A stretch of DNA of 53,966 nt from Bacteroidota bacterium (GCA_035506275.1 DATJPT010000012.1:1-53966); one strand, 5' to 3'; shown: positions 43,760-53,255, counted from the first letter of the stretch. Program-made: numbers and translations. Notes: generated by a model not told the origin, from the letters alone.

Positions 43760-45949
43760 ATGGCCAGGGTTGGCTTGCATGTAACTGATTTCGCCCGGCG
43801 GTTTTCGGCTATGGATGCCCCCTTGGCGGGAGCGGCGGCGGCGCTCGGTTCCACCACTATCGCAACCCAGATCATTCTCCTCCGGGAATTTCTCTCTGCT
43901 TTTTACGGAAACGAGCTGGTAATGGGGATGCTTCTTGCCAGCTGGATGGTCATCACCGGCATCGGCTCATCTTTGGGGAAGCACGCAGGAAAAACCGGGA
44001 TGAGCGAAACGCGGATCCCAACGCTGCTCATCCTGCTCGGACTCCTTCCGCCGCTGACACTCCTTGCGATCCGGCTTCTGAGAAATGTTGTCTTCCTTCC
44101 GGGAAGCGCCGTGGGCCTGAACGGAGTCGCCGCTTCGGCGTTTGTGACCCTACTCCCCTATTGTCTTGTGTCCGGATTTCTTTTTACCCTCCTCGTGGGG
44201 GCCGCATCGAAAAGGATGGGGGACGACGCCGTCAGGAGGATCTATATTCTCGAGTCCGCCGGCAGTGTCGCGGGGGGCCTGCTGTTCAACGGAATCCTTA
44301 TCTTCATTTGTTCAACGTTCCAGAGCCTGTTTTTTCTTGCGGCGATCAATGCCGTTGCCGCAACGCTCCTGATCGTCCGAACACGCAGCACTCGTTTTTT
44401 TGCGGCCGCTGGAATTGTACTCATCTCCCTCCTCCTCTCTGCGCTGAACCTGGACGATTTCACCAGACGAATTCAATTCCCCGGTCAGGTTCTCCTGCTT
44501 CAGAAGGATACGCCGTACGGCAATCTTGTCGTGACTCGCCAGGGAGATCAGCTGAATTTCTTCGAGAACAACATCCATTTGTATTCGACGAATGAGGTGA
44601 TCGCGAATGAGGAAGCGGTCCATTACGCGATGCTTCAGCATCCGCACCCGAGGAGGGTGCTGTTGGTCTCCGGAGGGATGTCGGGAATGGTCGCCGAGAT
44701 CCTGAAATATCCCGTCGAGCAGGTGGACGATGCGGAGATCAATCCCTGGATCGTACGCGCAGGAGAGAGATTCGGAATGCTGATGAACGACCCGAGAGTG
44801 CACGTGATACCTGAAGATGGCCGGCTTTATGTGAAGCATGCGCGCGGGAAATACGACGTGGTCCTGATCCAGGAGCCCGACCCTACGACGGCTCAGTTGA
44901 ACCGATTCTATACGCTCGGTTTCTTCCGTGAGCTGAGACGGGCTATGAACAAGGGCTCGGTGTTGTCGCTGAGCCTCATCTCATCCGAAGACTACCTCAG
45001 CCCTGAAGCGAGGCAAATTCGTTCCGTGCTCTACAGCACCCTGGCTGCTGAGTTCAAGAACATCCTCATCATCCCCGGCTCGCGCGATTTCTTCCTGGCG
45101 TCGGACGACTCCTTGGATTATCGGATCACGCAGTTGGTCCGCTCGAGGGGAATTCCGACCACCTATGTGAACGGCGATTATCTGGACGATGAACTCCAGC
45201 GGCAACGAAGCGCAACGATCCTCGACGCCATCGACAAACATGCTTCGATGAACGAGGATTTCACGCCGGTCGCCTATTACCGCGAGCTTGGGTATTGGGT
45301 GAGCCAATTTCGCGAGAATTTCTGGTGGCCGATGATCGCCTCCATTCTCATCTTTGGCTTCTTTGCCCTGCGGATGAATACGGTCTCGTTCGGTATTTTT
45401 TCCGGCGGATTCGCCGCCGCCTCGGTCGAAATTGTCGTGCTCATCGCGTTCCAGATCCTGTATGGATACGTTTATTTTCTTGCTGGGTTGATCATCACGC
45501 TCTTTCTGGGCGGGTTGGCGCTGGGAGCGCTCGCAGCCGGGAAGATGGGGCGAGGAACCGACCTACGCCGGTTCGCCCTGCTCCAGGTGTGGATCGCCGC
45601 ACTGGCAATTTCATTGCCTCTAATACTGACAGCCCTGATGGACGCTGCGGATGACCCGTATGCCGTTCATGCGGTGATCGGAGTTTTCGTCCTTTGCTTT
45701 GGATTTTGCGTTGGCGCCGAATTCGCGGTAGGCTCCCGGCTTCTGAAGAGTTCTCCTGCCGCGATCGCATCGCATCTTTACAGTATTGACCTCGTCGGGT
45801 CCGCGCTGGGAGCCCTTGCGGTCAGCTCTTTTTTGGTTCCTCTCGTCGGCGTCACGAGAGTCTGTTCGGTTGTTGCCGCGGTGAGCTTGCTGAGTTCATT
45901 GGCGACAATCCTTCGAATACAAAAATTAGGGGCTGGCGTTGTAAGCTAA
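43760..45949 (+). CDS. Membrane-embedded spermidine synthase-like protein
   Basis: A 729-aa protein. An N-terminal membrane block (about 20-235, with QIILLREFLSAFYGNELVMG) is followed by a Rossmann methyltransferase/aminopropyltransferase domain (about 250-500) and a second membrane block (about 525-725). In the SpeE-like domain, the usual GGGDG loop reads SGGMSG and the catalytic VDSSDP-type motif reads LIQEPDPT, so ordinary spermidine synthesis is doubtful. GAGAGGCGGG precedes the ATG at 43760; a GTG at 43742 is an alternative. It sits within the AmmeMemoRadiSam locus. Confidence 0.85.
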   Translation: MARVGLHVTDFARRFSAMDAPLAGAAAALGSTTIATQIILLREFLSAFYGNELVMGMLLASWMVITGIGSSLGKHAGKTGMSETRIPTLLILLGLLPPLTLLAIRLLRNVVFLPGSAVGLNGVAASAFVTLLPYCLVSGFLFTLLVGAASKRMGDDAVRRIYILESAGSVAGGLLFNGILIFICSTFQSLFFLAAINAVAATLLIVRTRSTRFFAAAGIVLISLLLSALNLDDFTRRIQFPGQVLLLQKDTPYGNLVVTRQGDQLNFFENNIHLYSTNEVIANEEAVHYAMLQHPHPRRVLLVSGGMSGMVAEILKYPVEQVDDAEINPWIVRAGERFGMLMNDPRVHVIPEDGRLYVKHARGKYDVVLIQEPDPTTAQLNRFYTLGFFRELRRAMNKGSVLSLSLISSEDYLSPEARQIRSVLYSTLAAEFKNILIIPGSRDFFLASDDSLDYRITQLVRSRGIPTTYVNGDYLDDELQRQRSATILDAIDKHASMNEDFTPVAYYRELGYWVSQFRENFWWPMIASILIFGFFALRMNTVSFGIFSGGFAAASVEIVVLIAFQILYGYVYFLAGLIITLFLGGLALGALAAGKMGRGTDLRRFALLQVWIAALAISLPLILTALMDAADDPYAVHAVIGVFVLCFGFCVGAEFAVGSRLLKSSPAAIASHLYSIDLVGSALGALAVSSFLVPLVGVTRVCSVVAAVSLLSSLATILRIQKLGAGVVS

Positions 45950-46019
45950 GAATTTTCAGAGATTTTCCCGGGAGCCGTCAGGGCGGCATTCCGTGAATTC
46001 GAAAGAAGAGGTGAGAGAT

Positions 46020-47198
46020 ATGAATCGATCGTTGCATATGATGACCAAACGGGAATTTCTCAAATGCGGGCTCCTCGCCGCCGGAGGATGTGCGCTGGGG
46101 TTTGAGAGATTGAACGGTTACGTCGGCGCGCTGGGTTCCGGGATCGCATCGTCGATTCCGGTTGAGGGCCCATGGAAGTGGAGCAAGGAGGCGATGTTTT
46201 ATGAAAAGACTCCTGGGGGGCTTCTCTGTCACAAGTGCCCGCATGGATGTGTACTGGCGGATGGAGACGCCGGTAAATGCAGGAACCGGGTCAACTATTC
46301 CGGCACGATGTATTCCATCGCCTACGGGAACCCATGCGCTGTTCACATCGACCCGATCGAAAAGAAACCTTTCTTTCACTTCCTACCTTCAACGCACGCA
46401 TACTCCATTGCCGCGGCCGGCTGCAATCTCCGCTGCCTGAACTGCCAGAACTGGCAGATATCACAATTCAGTCCGAAAGAGACGGACAACGTGGACCTGA
46501 TGCCCTCCGCGGTCGTTGACGAGTGCATCAGGAACGGATGCGAATCGATCGCTTATACATACGCAGAGCCGAACACCTTCTATGAGTACGGGTACGACAC
46601 AGCGCTTCTCGCCCGGCAGAAGGGTATCAGGAACGTCTGGAAGTCGAGCGGGTATATCAACGAGGAGCCGCTCCGCCTGCTCTGCAAGCGGATCGACGCA
46701 GCGAACATCGACCTGAAAGGATTCGACGAGGACGTTTACTGGCGGCTGAACCAGGCTACTCTGAAACCGGTGCTGAAGGCGCTCAAAGTGTTGAAGGAGG
46801 AGAAAGTATGGCTGGAGATCACGAACCTCGTTGTTCCGCAATGGACCGACGACCTTCCCACGATACGAAAGATGAGCAGCTGGCTTGTCGCCAACGGTTT
46901 CGCTGATACTCCGCTCCATTTCAGCCGCTTCACGCCGCTTTACAAACTCACCCAGCTCCCCACCACGCCGGTCTCAGTGCTCGAGCAGGCGCGAAACGAC
47001 GCGCTTGCGGCCGGAATGCACTACGTCTATATCGGAAACGTTCCGGGTCACGCCGCGGAGAATACATACTGTCACAACTGCGGGAAGATCATCGTCGAGC
47101 GGAGAGGGTTCGTGATCCATTCAAACGACATCGTGAACGGGAAATGCAAATTCTGCGGAGAAGGGATCCCCGGGGTGTGGGGGAGAGCAAGTGGATAA
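46020..47198 (+). CDS. AmmeMemoRadiSam radical-SAM protein with export-like N-terminus
   Basis: A 392-aa radical SAM protein of the PflA-like AmmeMemoRadiSam type. The [4Fe-4S] motif is C135-x3-C139-x2-C142 (AGCNLRCLNCQNW). An N-terminal Cys set (C70, C73, C77, C87: CHKCPHGC) and a C-terminal CHNCGK/CKFCGEG pair may bind metal. Residues 9-29 (TKREFLKCGLLAAGGCALGF) look like a Tat-type or lipoprotein leader, odd for a SAM radical enzyme. The ATG at 46020 follows GAGGTGAG. It probably acts with the Memo-AMMECR1 fusion; the substrate is unknown. Confidence 0.9.
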   Translation: MNRSLHMMTKREFLKCGLLAAGGCALGFERLNGYVGALGSGIASSIPVEGPWKWSKEAMFYEKTPGGLLCHKCPHGCVLADGDAGKCRNRVNYSGTMYSIAYGNPCAVHIDPIEKKPFFHFLPSTHAYSIAAAGCNLRCLNCQNWQISQFSPKETDNVDLMPSAVVDECIRNGCESIAYTYAEPNTFYEYGYDTALLARQKGIRNVWKSSGYINEEPLRLLCKRIDAANIDLKGFDEDVYWRLNQATLKPVLKALKVLKEEKVWLEITNLVVPQWTDDLPTIRKMSSWLVANGFADTPLHFSRFTPLYKLTQLPTTPVSVLEQARNDALAAGMHYVYIGNVPGHAAENTYCHNCGKIIVERRGFVIHSNDIVNGKCKFCGEGIPGVWGRASG

Positions 47199-47447
47199 AT
47201 TCTTCTGCATGTCTTCGTTGCTAGCGCAGAGTCGCATCAGCGATTATTTGGTTGCGGTCCGTGCCCGGCATGACAAAGTCCGAGGGCCATCAATCGAAGA
47301 CATCTCCTGCAGCGGCTGCAAAAACGACGGACCAACGACAAGCAGTTACACTTTCAAAAACACCGGCGGTCTTCGGTGAGCTTCCGAACCATCCCTGGTC
47401 CTTTTCTACACCGTCAGTTTTTCCGGCGTTGGAGGTGAGGAAGGAAA

Positions 47448-48506
47448 CTACTCAACAAGAACGGCCTGTTGTTCTTTTGCAGATCGATAGATCGCTGATA
47501 TGATCGCGACTGCGGCCCGGCCTTCGGCGCCGTCGATACTCGGCGGACGGTTCTCGCGGATGGCGGAAACAAAATCCACAAACTGGCGTCGGTGTCCTTC
47601 GCTCTTGATCGCACGCGGGGATGAAGCGCCGCCGTCTGCCGCATCGCTACGTTTTGCAAAACGATGACGAATGTCTTCGTCATCGGGCAAATCATGGCGG
47701 AATTGCCACGACGGAAAGCTTTCGTCTTCCATCACCACAAATCCGTCGGTGCCGGAGATTTCGATGCGCAGCGTTGTTCCCGGCCAGGATCCGGTGGTGC
47801 CTTCAACAACACCCAAGGCGCCCGATTTAAAAACAAGCGAGGCGACAGCCACATCTTCAACTTCAATACCGGTGTGAGCCCTTGTAGCCGAAAACGCCGT
47901 CACTTTCTCTACTCCCCCCATAAGCCATTGAAGAAGGTCGATGCCGTGAATTCCCTGATTCATCAAAGCGCCCCCGCCATCGTAACGGTACGTACCTCGC
48001 CACCCGCTCGACGCATAATATTCCTGCGTGCGATACCATTTGATGTAAACGTCTGCCAGGACGATGGTTCCGAAGCGCCCTGCGCCGATCGCGTTCTTCA
48101 GCGCCAGGCTTGATTCCGAAAATCTTCGGGGGAAAATCGCGCCGAGTTTGACTCCATGCTCCCGGCAGGCGGCAATGATCCGGTCGACCCGGTCTGTGGT
48201 GATCTCGAGGGGTTTCTCGATGATGAGATGTTTCTTCGCCTTGGCGGCGGCAATCGCCGCTTCCATATGAACCCCGGAAGCGGTGCAGACTGAAACTGCA
48301 TCGATTTCGGGATTCTTCAGGAATTCGTCGAGATCCGAGTATGCTGTCCCCCCAAACTGAGAAACCCGCCTTTCCGCCGCGGCGAGCGTGCGGTCGCAGA
48401 AGGCAGTGATCTCCGCTCCGGGCACTTTTGTCAGGGCATCGGCCTGCAATTCACTGATCATTCCACAGCCGACGATTCCGAATTTGACTGTTCGTTCCTT
48501 TGTCAC
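47448..48506 (-). CDS. Gfo/Idh/MocA-family oxidoreductase (cytoplasmic)
   Basis: A 352-aa protein with an NAD(P) fold (KFGIVGCGMISELQA), the hallmark EKP (LIIEKPLEITT) and a C-terminal sugar-binding half with GGGALMNQGIHGIDLLQW. It oxidises or reduces a sugar, inositol or glycoside; the exact substrate is not readable. The start appears to be GTG with AAGGATC upstream. No signal peptide, unlike the second family member at 50159-51475. Convergent with the radical-SAM gene across 249 bp with no visible terminator. Confidence 0.92.
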   Translation of the reverse strand: MTKERTVKFGIVGCGMISELQADALTKVPGAEITAFCDRTLAAAERRVSQFGGTAYSDLDEFLKNPEIDAVSVCTASGVHMEAAIAAAKAKKHLIIEKPLEITTDRVDRIIAACREHGVKLGAIFPRRFSESSLALKNAIGAGRFGTIVLADVYIKWYRTQEYYASSGWRGTYRYDGGGALMNQGIHGIDLLQWLMGGVEKVTAFSATRAHTGIEVEDVAVASLVFKSGALGVVEGTTGSWPGTTLRIEISGTDGFVVMEDESFPSWQFRHDLPDDEDIRHRFAKRSDAADGGASSPRAIKSEGHRRQFVDFVSAIRENRPPSIDGAEGRAAVAIISAIYRSAKEQQAVLVE

Positions 48507-48581
48507 GTACGATCCTTGAACAGGCGATGGTCCATCGCTACAAGGTCCATTCGCATCGCTGAATAAAAAGTCGAGGGCGCA

Positions 48582-49481
48582 TCAATCCAGAAGATTAAAT
48601 TTCCGGAGAAAATCATCTGCAAGCTTCAGGATCCCATCATCAAAGTAGCGTGCATATTTTTGGTTTCCCTCTCCGAGATAGTGCCTCATGCCCTTGTAAG
48701 TATGCTGTTCAAAATAATTCCCTTCCTTGGTCATTGCGCTGTCAAAAAATTGGACCGTCCAGATAGGGACCTGATCATCATACTCGCCATGAAACTCTAT
48801 CATCGGAGGCATTCCTCCTTTTATGTTATGGGTTGGAGAAATGCTCCATATTTTATTCCGACGGTCAGCCAGCAAACGATCGCACCAGCCTTCTACTGTA
48901 TTGACGCATGCTGAAAACAGCAGGATTGCATCCGGGCGGCAGCTGATGCTGACGTTATCTGATTTTTCATTGTACTCATCGATCATCGCTGTGCATAATG
49001 CCAGGTGGCCTCCCGCAGACTGACCGGCGGCAACTATTTTATTTTTGCCAATATGGAATTTACCTGCATTTTCCCGAACCCACCTCATGGCCGATCTGGC
49101 ATCCATGACACATTCGATCGGACTGATCAATTTATTCGGCGTTTGACCGTGGTCAATCGACAGGCGGTAGTCTACGGAGAACGTCACGATCCCCATTCTC
49201 GCGTATCGTTCGCACGTTGTAAAGAATTCGCTCGGGGCGCCAAAGGCCCAACCGCCGCCATGAAAGAAGACAATAGCAGTATTATTCTCACGTTCAAACG
49301 ATCGATGCGTATAGAAAATATCGATCGTGAGTTTGATGGTGTCGACTGACTTGTATACCTCCTGCCGGTGGACCACTTGGTCGGTGTCTTCAACTTGGCC
49401 GGTCACGCTCCGCCCTTCTTTGCTGACAGCATGCGTTAAAAATGAAAAACTCAGAAAAATGATAACGAACAAATTTTTCAT
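48582..49481 (-). CDS. Secreted alpha/beta-hydrolase esterase
   Basis: A 299-aa protein with a signal peptide (MKNLFVIIFLSFSFLTHA). The fold has an oxyanion motif HGGGW (74-78), nucleophile S155 in GQSAGG, an acid in GEYDDQVP (235-236) and H267 (MRHYLGEG). It resembles carboxylesterases of the BD-FAE/lipase group, which include feruloyl and acetyl-xylan esterases; the actual ester is unknown. It lies 75 bp upstream of the Gfo/Idh gene on the same strand, and GC appears lower than in its neighbours. Confidence 0.9.
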   Translation of the reverse strand: MKNLFVIIFLSFSFLTHAVSKEGRSVTGQVEDTDQVVHRQEVYKSVDTIKLTIDIFYTHRSFERENNTAIVFFHGGGWAFGAPSEFFTTCERYARMGIVTFSVDYRLSIDHGQTPNKLISPIECVMDARSAMRWVRENAGKFHIGKNKIVAAGQSAGGHLALCTAMIDEYNEKSDNVSISCRPDAILLFSACVNTVEGWCDRLLADRRNKIWSISPTHNIKGGMPPMIEFHGEYDDQVPIWTVQFFDSAMTKEGNYFEQHTYKGMRHYLGEGNQKYARYFDDGILKLADDFLRKFNLLD

Positions 49482-49514
49482 GGGGATTGGGTGTTAGTTG
49501 TGCTGGAAGCTATT

Positions 49515-49972
49515 TCAAAAGCTCTTTAGTATGCCCTTCTGAAGAAGCACAGCGGCACTATTGTCATTCTGATCCCGCCGGTTTGTGGCGGGAGAAGAAT
49601 CCATGACTCGGAACTCCTGTGATGAGCACGGCCGCATCGAAGCAACCTGCAGCCGAATCTCGTTCCATTCCGGATTGACCGATTCGATCAACGCGATTTT
49701 CATTTCCCTTACCCAGCTCTTAATTTGCTTTTCCGCGCTATCGGATCGCACGCATCGCCGTCTTCTTCGAAGTGCACAAGTCTCGATATCCGGTATTGAT
49801 TGGTGAATCCGGGAATATTCTTATCTTTATGCTGAATGATTCTCTTTCGAAGATTATTCGTCACGCCCGCGCATAACGTTCCCCGATTTTGACTGGCGAG
49901 CGAATAGAAAAAATATTTTCTTATCGCATTCCCCCCATATTGTTTTCCTTCAAGCGCCCTTTTCATGGTCAT
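49515..49972 (-). pseudogene. GIY-YIG nuclease-like gene, frameshifted
   Basis: Reading from 49972, KYFFYSLASQNRGTLCAGVT and GFTNQYRISRLVHFEE match small GIY-YIG proteins, but the frame ends after IARKSKLRAG. One base over, EKQIKSWVREMKIALIES and NPEWNE complete the family, as if a G were lost in a CGGG run near 49736. The usual LYIGVT motif reads LCAGVT, so the catalytic Tyr is gone as well. The second frame then runs on through a palindromic repeat to 49515. A sequencing error could explain the shift but not the missing Tyr. Confidence 0.75.
49563..49606. repeat. Short palindromic repeat (CATTCTGA...AGAATCC type)
   Basis: TCCCGCC (49573-49579) and GGCGGGA (49587-49593) form a perfect stem with a 7-nt loop, flanked by TTCT and AGAA. 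The TCATTCTGA...AGAATCC frame matches a palindromic intergenic repeat widespread in many bacterial genomes (from memory). It is part of the read-through tail of the GIY-YIG pseudogene. Confidence 0.5.
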
Positions 49973-50009
49973 GATGAGCCCCGACGTACTTTGCCGGGAC
50001 GAGGGATCA

Positions 50010-50118
50010 ATGACACTGCGCGCCCGTAATGGTAGGATGAACGATCATAAACACCTCTGCGGGTCACCAGACTGCAGTGTCATGGATTCTTCGTCGGTGC
50101 GCTCCTCAGAATGACATT
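50010..50118. repeat. Nested inverted repeats, MITE-like
   Basis: ATGACACTGC (50010-50019) is perfectly inverted as GCAGTGTCAT (50074-50083). The right arm overlaps a second repeat of the GATTCTTCG...CAGAATGACA type (50078-50116), with TGTCAT/ATGACA and ATTCT/AGAAT arms. It lies between the GIY-YIG pseudogene and a Gfo/Idh gene. No transposase gene is nearby. Confidence 0.5.
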
Positions 50119-50158
50119 ACTTGGGGAGTTTTCGAAGGGTCTGTTCCATTTGCTCTTC

Positions 50159-51475
50159 TCAAATGCGCGGCTCCCATCCTTTTTCATACTCGCGTCCCCA
50201 CATTTCCATCGCTTTGGTGTCGTTGAGAATATGCCCCGTCTGCGCGTCCAGGGTTAGCGCCCGGTTCAGTTTCCAGGCGATGTTCGAGAGGAGCAATGTC
50301 GTGACGCTGATGTACGCCTCTTCAATGGGCGAATGCAATTTCTCGCCGGTTCGAATACCGTTGATGAAATTCTGAAAATGAGCATCGGTCATAGCGTCCG
50401 CGCTCGTGAGATCCTGGGTCGTGCTCTTGTTCCCGACCTTGAATTCGTCGATCTTCTTGTCATCCAGGCCGAAGACTTCGTATCCCTCCCTGTCAATGAT
50501 CGCCGTACCTTCCGTTCCTTCGATGGCTGCTCCGCGATCCCTGCCGTAGGACCGTTTCCCCTGACAACTGAGACTTTCCCACGAAATCATCTTTCCGTCA
50601 TATTCAAAGCTGGTGACCAGCGTGTCGTAGAATTCCCAGTCATCGTTGAAGTGATACCGCCCTCCCGATGATGTCACCGTCTTCGGAAAGTCAACGCCAA
50701 GCGCCCATCGGCAAACGTCGACTTCGTGCGTACCATTGTTGAGCGCTTCACCCGTCCCCCAATTCCAGAACCAATGCCAGTTGTACGGATGGATGTTGTC
50801 TTTGTAGGGCCTTCGGGGCGCCGGGCCCTGCCATAGCTGCCAGTCCAACTCATCCGGTATGGGAACGAGTTTTCCGACACCGATGGAGGTTCGCGTGTTC
50901 GCGTACCATGCCTTTCCAAAATATGGCCGTCCGATAAGACCATTCTTGATGCGGTTAATGATTTCGATAGTGTGCGGCGATGAACGTTGTTGAGTTCCCA
51001 TCTGCACAAGCCGCCCATACTTCTTCTGCGCCTGGACCAGCAACTCTCCTTCGCGCGGATTGTGACTGCACGGCTTTTCGACGTACACGTGTTTCCCCGC
51101 CTGCAGGGCCATGATCGCCATTGGTGTATGCCAGTGGTCCGGCGTCGCAATTGAGACTGCATCGACATCGTTGGAGTCAAGGAGCTTTCTGAAATCTTTG
51201 ACCTGGTCCGGGACATGGCCGATTTTCTTCTGTACAACAAGAGAGAATTTGTCGAGCTCCCTGCTATCGACATCGCAGATGTGGCTGATGGCTGCATTGC
51301 GGCTCGCTGCGACCGACTCAAGATGCGCGTACCCACGGCCGTGTAAACCGGTGATGGCAAAATTCACCCGATCATTTGCGCCAATGATCCTTGAATAACT
51401 TTTCGCATTCAGGCCGGACGCCAATCCGACTGCGACAATGGCAGTGTCCCGAAGAAACTCGCGCCGCGTTCTCAT
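50159..51475 (-). CDS. Gfo/Idh/MocA-family oxidoreductase with Tat signal
   Basis: A 438-aa protein. A Tat leader (RTRREFLRDTAIVAVGLASG) precedes the NAD-binding half, with EKP as YVEKPCSHNP and the HWHTP motif. The C-terminal half has WHWFWNWGTGEALNNGTHE, typical of the exported subgroup common in Bacteroidota and Planctomycetota. It likely acts on a glycoside or sugar in the periplasm with bound cofactor. Third gene of a minus-strand operon with the isomerase and DUF1080 genes. Confidence 0.93.
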   Translation of the reverse strand: MRTRREFLRDTAIVAVGLASGLNAKSYSRIIGANDRVNFAITGLHGRGYAHLESVAASRNAAISHICDVDSRELDKFSLVVQKKIGHVPDQVKDFRKLLDSNDVDAVSIATPDHWHTPMAIMALQAGKHVYVEKPCSHNPREGELLVQAQKKYGRLVQMGTQQRSSPHTIEIINRIKNGLIGRPYFGKAWYANTRTSIGVGKLVPIPDELDWQLWQGPAPRRPYKDNIHPYNWHWFWNWGTGEALNNGTHEVDVCRWALGVDFPKTVTSSGGRYHFNDDWEFYDTLVTSFEYDGKMISWESLSCQGKRSYGRDRGAAIEGTEGTAIIDREGYEVFGLDDKKIDEFKVGNKSTTQDLTSADAMTDAHFQNFINGIRTGEKLHSPIEEAYISVTTLLLSNIAWKLNRALTLDAQTGHILNDTKAMEMWGREYEKGWEPRI

Positions 51476-51500
51476 TTATTTTCTCCTTTGTGAACCTTGA

Positions 51501-52349
51501 TTACATCGTTGCAATGATCCCACGCACATAGCCGACGGACTCCGCAAGACCCGGAAGAGGGTCTTTTTCATCTTTCTCATACTCAAAGTGAATCGTGTTC
51601 GAATACTTGACTCTGGCAAGGGTGGACAATAATTCTGGAATGTCAATCACCCCCCGGCCAATTTCTACTTCTTTCCCGCCTGCATCTGCGGAACTGACAT
51701 CTTTCATATGGACATCGAGGAGACGATCGGCGAATCTCTCAACTTCATGGGCCGGATCCAGTCCCAATCGCCGCGTATGCCCGACATCGATGCAGAGGCC
51801 CATTCTGTTGTCCATTCCCTCGATAAGGCGGTATGCGCTCTCCGGACTTGGATACCGGTTGTCCGTCGGACCGTGGTTATGGATAGCGAGGGCGATGCCA
51901 GTCTGCTTCACCATGCGCTCGACGAGTTTCAGCAAGGATTCACTCGGGCATCCCACCATCACCGAGAGCCCCGCAGCCTTTGCATACCGGAAGGCATTAT
52001 TGACTTCCCCCTCGTTGGTCATGTAGACCACTCCGCACGATGAGAGCTCGATACCTTCCGCTTTCATCATATCGACTGTTCGTCGAATCTCGTCTTCGCT
52101 GCTCGTCAAAGGCATGTGCACATCCTTAAGGGCGAGCTTTTTGATCCCGAGCCTTTTTGTCATTGCGATAGCCTGGTCGAGCGGAAATGCGCGGAAGGAG
52201 TACGAAGCAATCCCGAGGGTGAATGCGACCGGAGAGGAATGGCTTTCTCTGGTGATTTTCTCACGGGGCATTGCTCCATCATAAAGGAATCCGGCCAGTG
52301 CGCCGACGCCGGCGAGCGCTAAGAAATCGCGTCGTGATTTTTTTGCCAT
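51501..52349 (-). CDS. Sugar isomerase/epimerase-like TIM barrel with Tat signal
   Basis: A 282-aa protein with a Tat leader (KKSRRDFLALAGVGALAGF) and an AP-endonuclease-2/xylose-isomerase-like barrel. Candidate metal ligands lie in AIHNHGP, LCIDVGHTRR, DVHMKDVS and IHFEYEK. Proteins of this group next to Gfo/Idh and DUF1080 genes take part in oxidative sugar pathways such as 3-keto-sugar handling. The gaps to the neighbouring genes (25 and 29 bp) indicate one operon. Confidence 0.9.
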   Translation of the reverse strand: MAKKSRRDFLALAGVGALAGFLYDGAMPREKITRESHSSPVAFTLGIASYSFRAFPLDQAIAMTKRLGIKKLALKDVHMPLTSSEDEIRRTVDMMKAEGIELSSCGVVYMTNEGEVNNAFRYAKAAGLSVMVGCPSESLLKLVERMVKQTGIALAIHNHGPTDNRYPSPESAYRLIEGMDNRMGLCIDVGHTRRLGLDPAHEVERFADRLLDVHMKDVSSADAGGKEVEIGRGVIDIPELLSTLARVKYSNTIHFEYEKDEKDPLPGLAESVGYVRGIIATM

Positions 52350-52378
52350 GTCAGAACCTCAGATTATGTAGCACTTGT

Positions 52379-53140
52379 TTATTGGAGAACCCGGATCTTC
52401 ACGTTGCGGAAGAAGACCTGATTCCCGTGATCCTGAAGCAGGATGTGTCCCTTCTCGGCGATGCCGAAATCCGGCATATCCTTGAATTTGCTTTCTGCTT
52501 TATGAGCCATGAATTCCTTTCCGCCGCGCTCGTATTCGAGGACCTTTACCCCGTTGAGCCAATGCTCCACATGCATTCCCTTGACGAGAATTCGGGCGGT
52601 GTTCCAGTCACCTATGGGCTTCGGATGCTTATTGCTGGCCGGAAAGAGGTCGTATAACGACGCGAGTGTCCGATTACCGTTAATGCCGAGTTTTGCGTCC
52701 GGATGCCTGGCATCATCGAGCAGCTGATATTCGAGGCCGATAGCTGAACCAGGGTTCTTTTTCTGTTTTTCGGTGACAAAATACTTGATTCCGCTGTTGG
52801 CGCCTTCGGTGAGTTTGAAATCCACCTTCAAATCAAAACTGCTGTATTCATCGACGGTCACAATATCTCCGCCGTTCGCCGCCTCGCGGCCTTCTGAAGC
52901 CTCGACGATGAGCATGCCGTCGCGCACCTCCCACCCCTTCTCAGGATACGAATCGCGGTATGCACCGCGCCAGCCACTGGTGCTTTTTCCGTCAAACAAA
53001 AGCTTCCAGCCTTCTTTCAATTCCTTTTCGGTGAGCGTGTTCGCGGCATTGACCTCGTGCGTTGCTTGTTGACCGAAAGAGAGGAATGTGAGAAAAAGGA
53101 AAGGGGCAGACGCATTAACGAACGACCTGATGACGCGCAT
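52379..53140 (-). CDS. DUF1080 (3-keto-disaccharide hydrolase-like) secreted protein
   Basis: A 253-aa protein with a signal peptide (FVNASAPFLFLTFLSFG) and a concanavalin-like beta-sandwich of the DUF1080 type: GWKLLFDGKSTSGWRG, NSGIKYFV, GLEYQLLDD and an LQDHGNQVFFRNVKIR end. Characterised members cleave 3-keto-glycosides made by Gfo/Idh oxidation, so the three genes form a plausible pathway. GAGGAG upstream supports the ATG at 53140; a 21-residue extension was rejected. Confidence 0.92.
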   Translation of the reverse strand: MRVIRSFVNASAPFLFLTFLSFGQQATHEVNAANTLTEKELKEGWKLLFDGKSTSGWRGAYRDSYPEKGWEVRDGMLIVEASEGREAANGGDIVTVDEYSSFDLKVDFKLTEGANSGIKYFVTEKQKKNPGSAIGLEYQLLDDARHPDAKLGINGNRTLASLYDLFPASNKHPKPIGDWNTARILVKGMHVEHWLNGVKVLEYERGGKEFMAHKAESKFKDMPDFGIAEKGHILLQDHGNQVFFRNVKIRVLQ

Positions 53141-53255
53141 AAGTGTATCTCCTCGGACGGGTAGGCGGATTAGTGGGACGAATTGAGACCGGCAGCCTGC
53201 CAACGGACAGACCCGGCGAATCGCAAATTGCTTTTCCGATTCTCATCTTCCTGTG

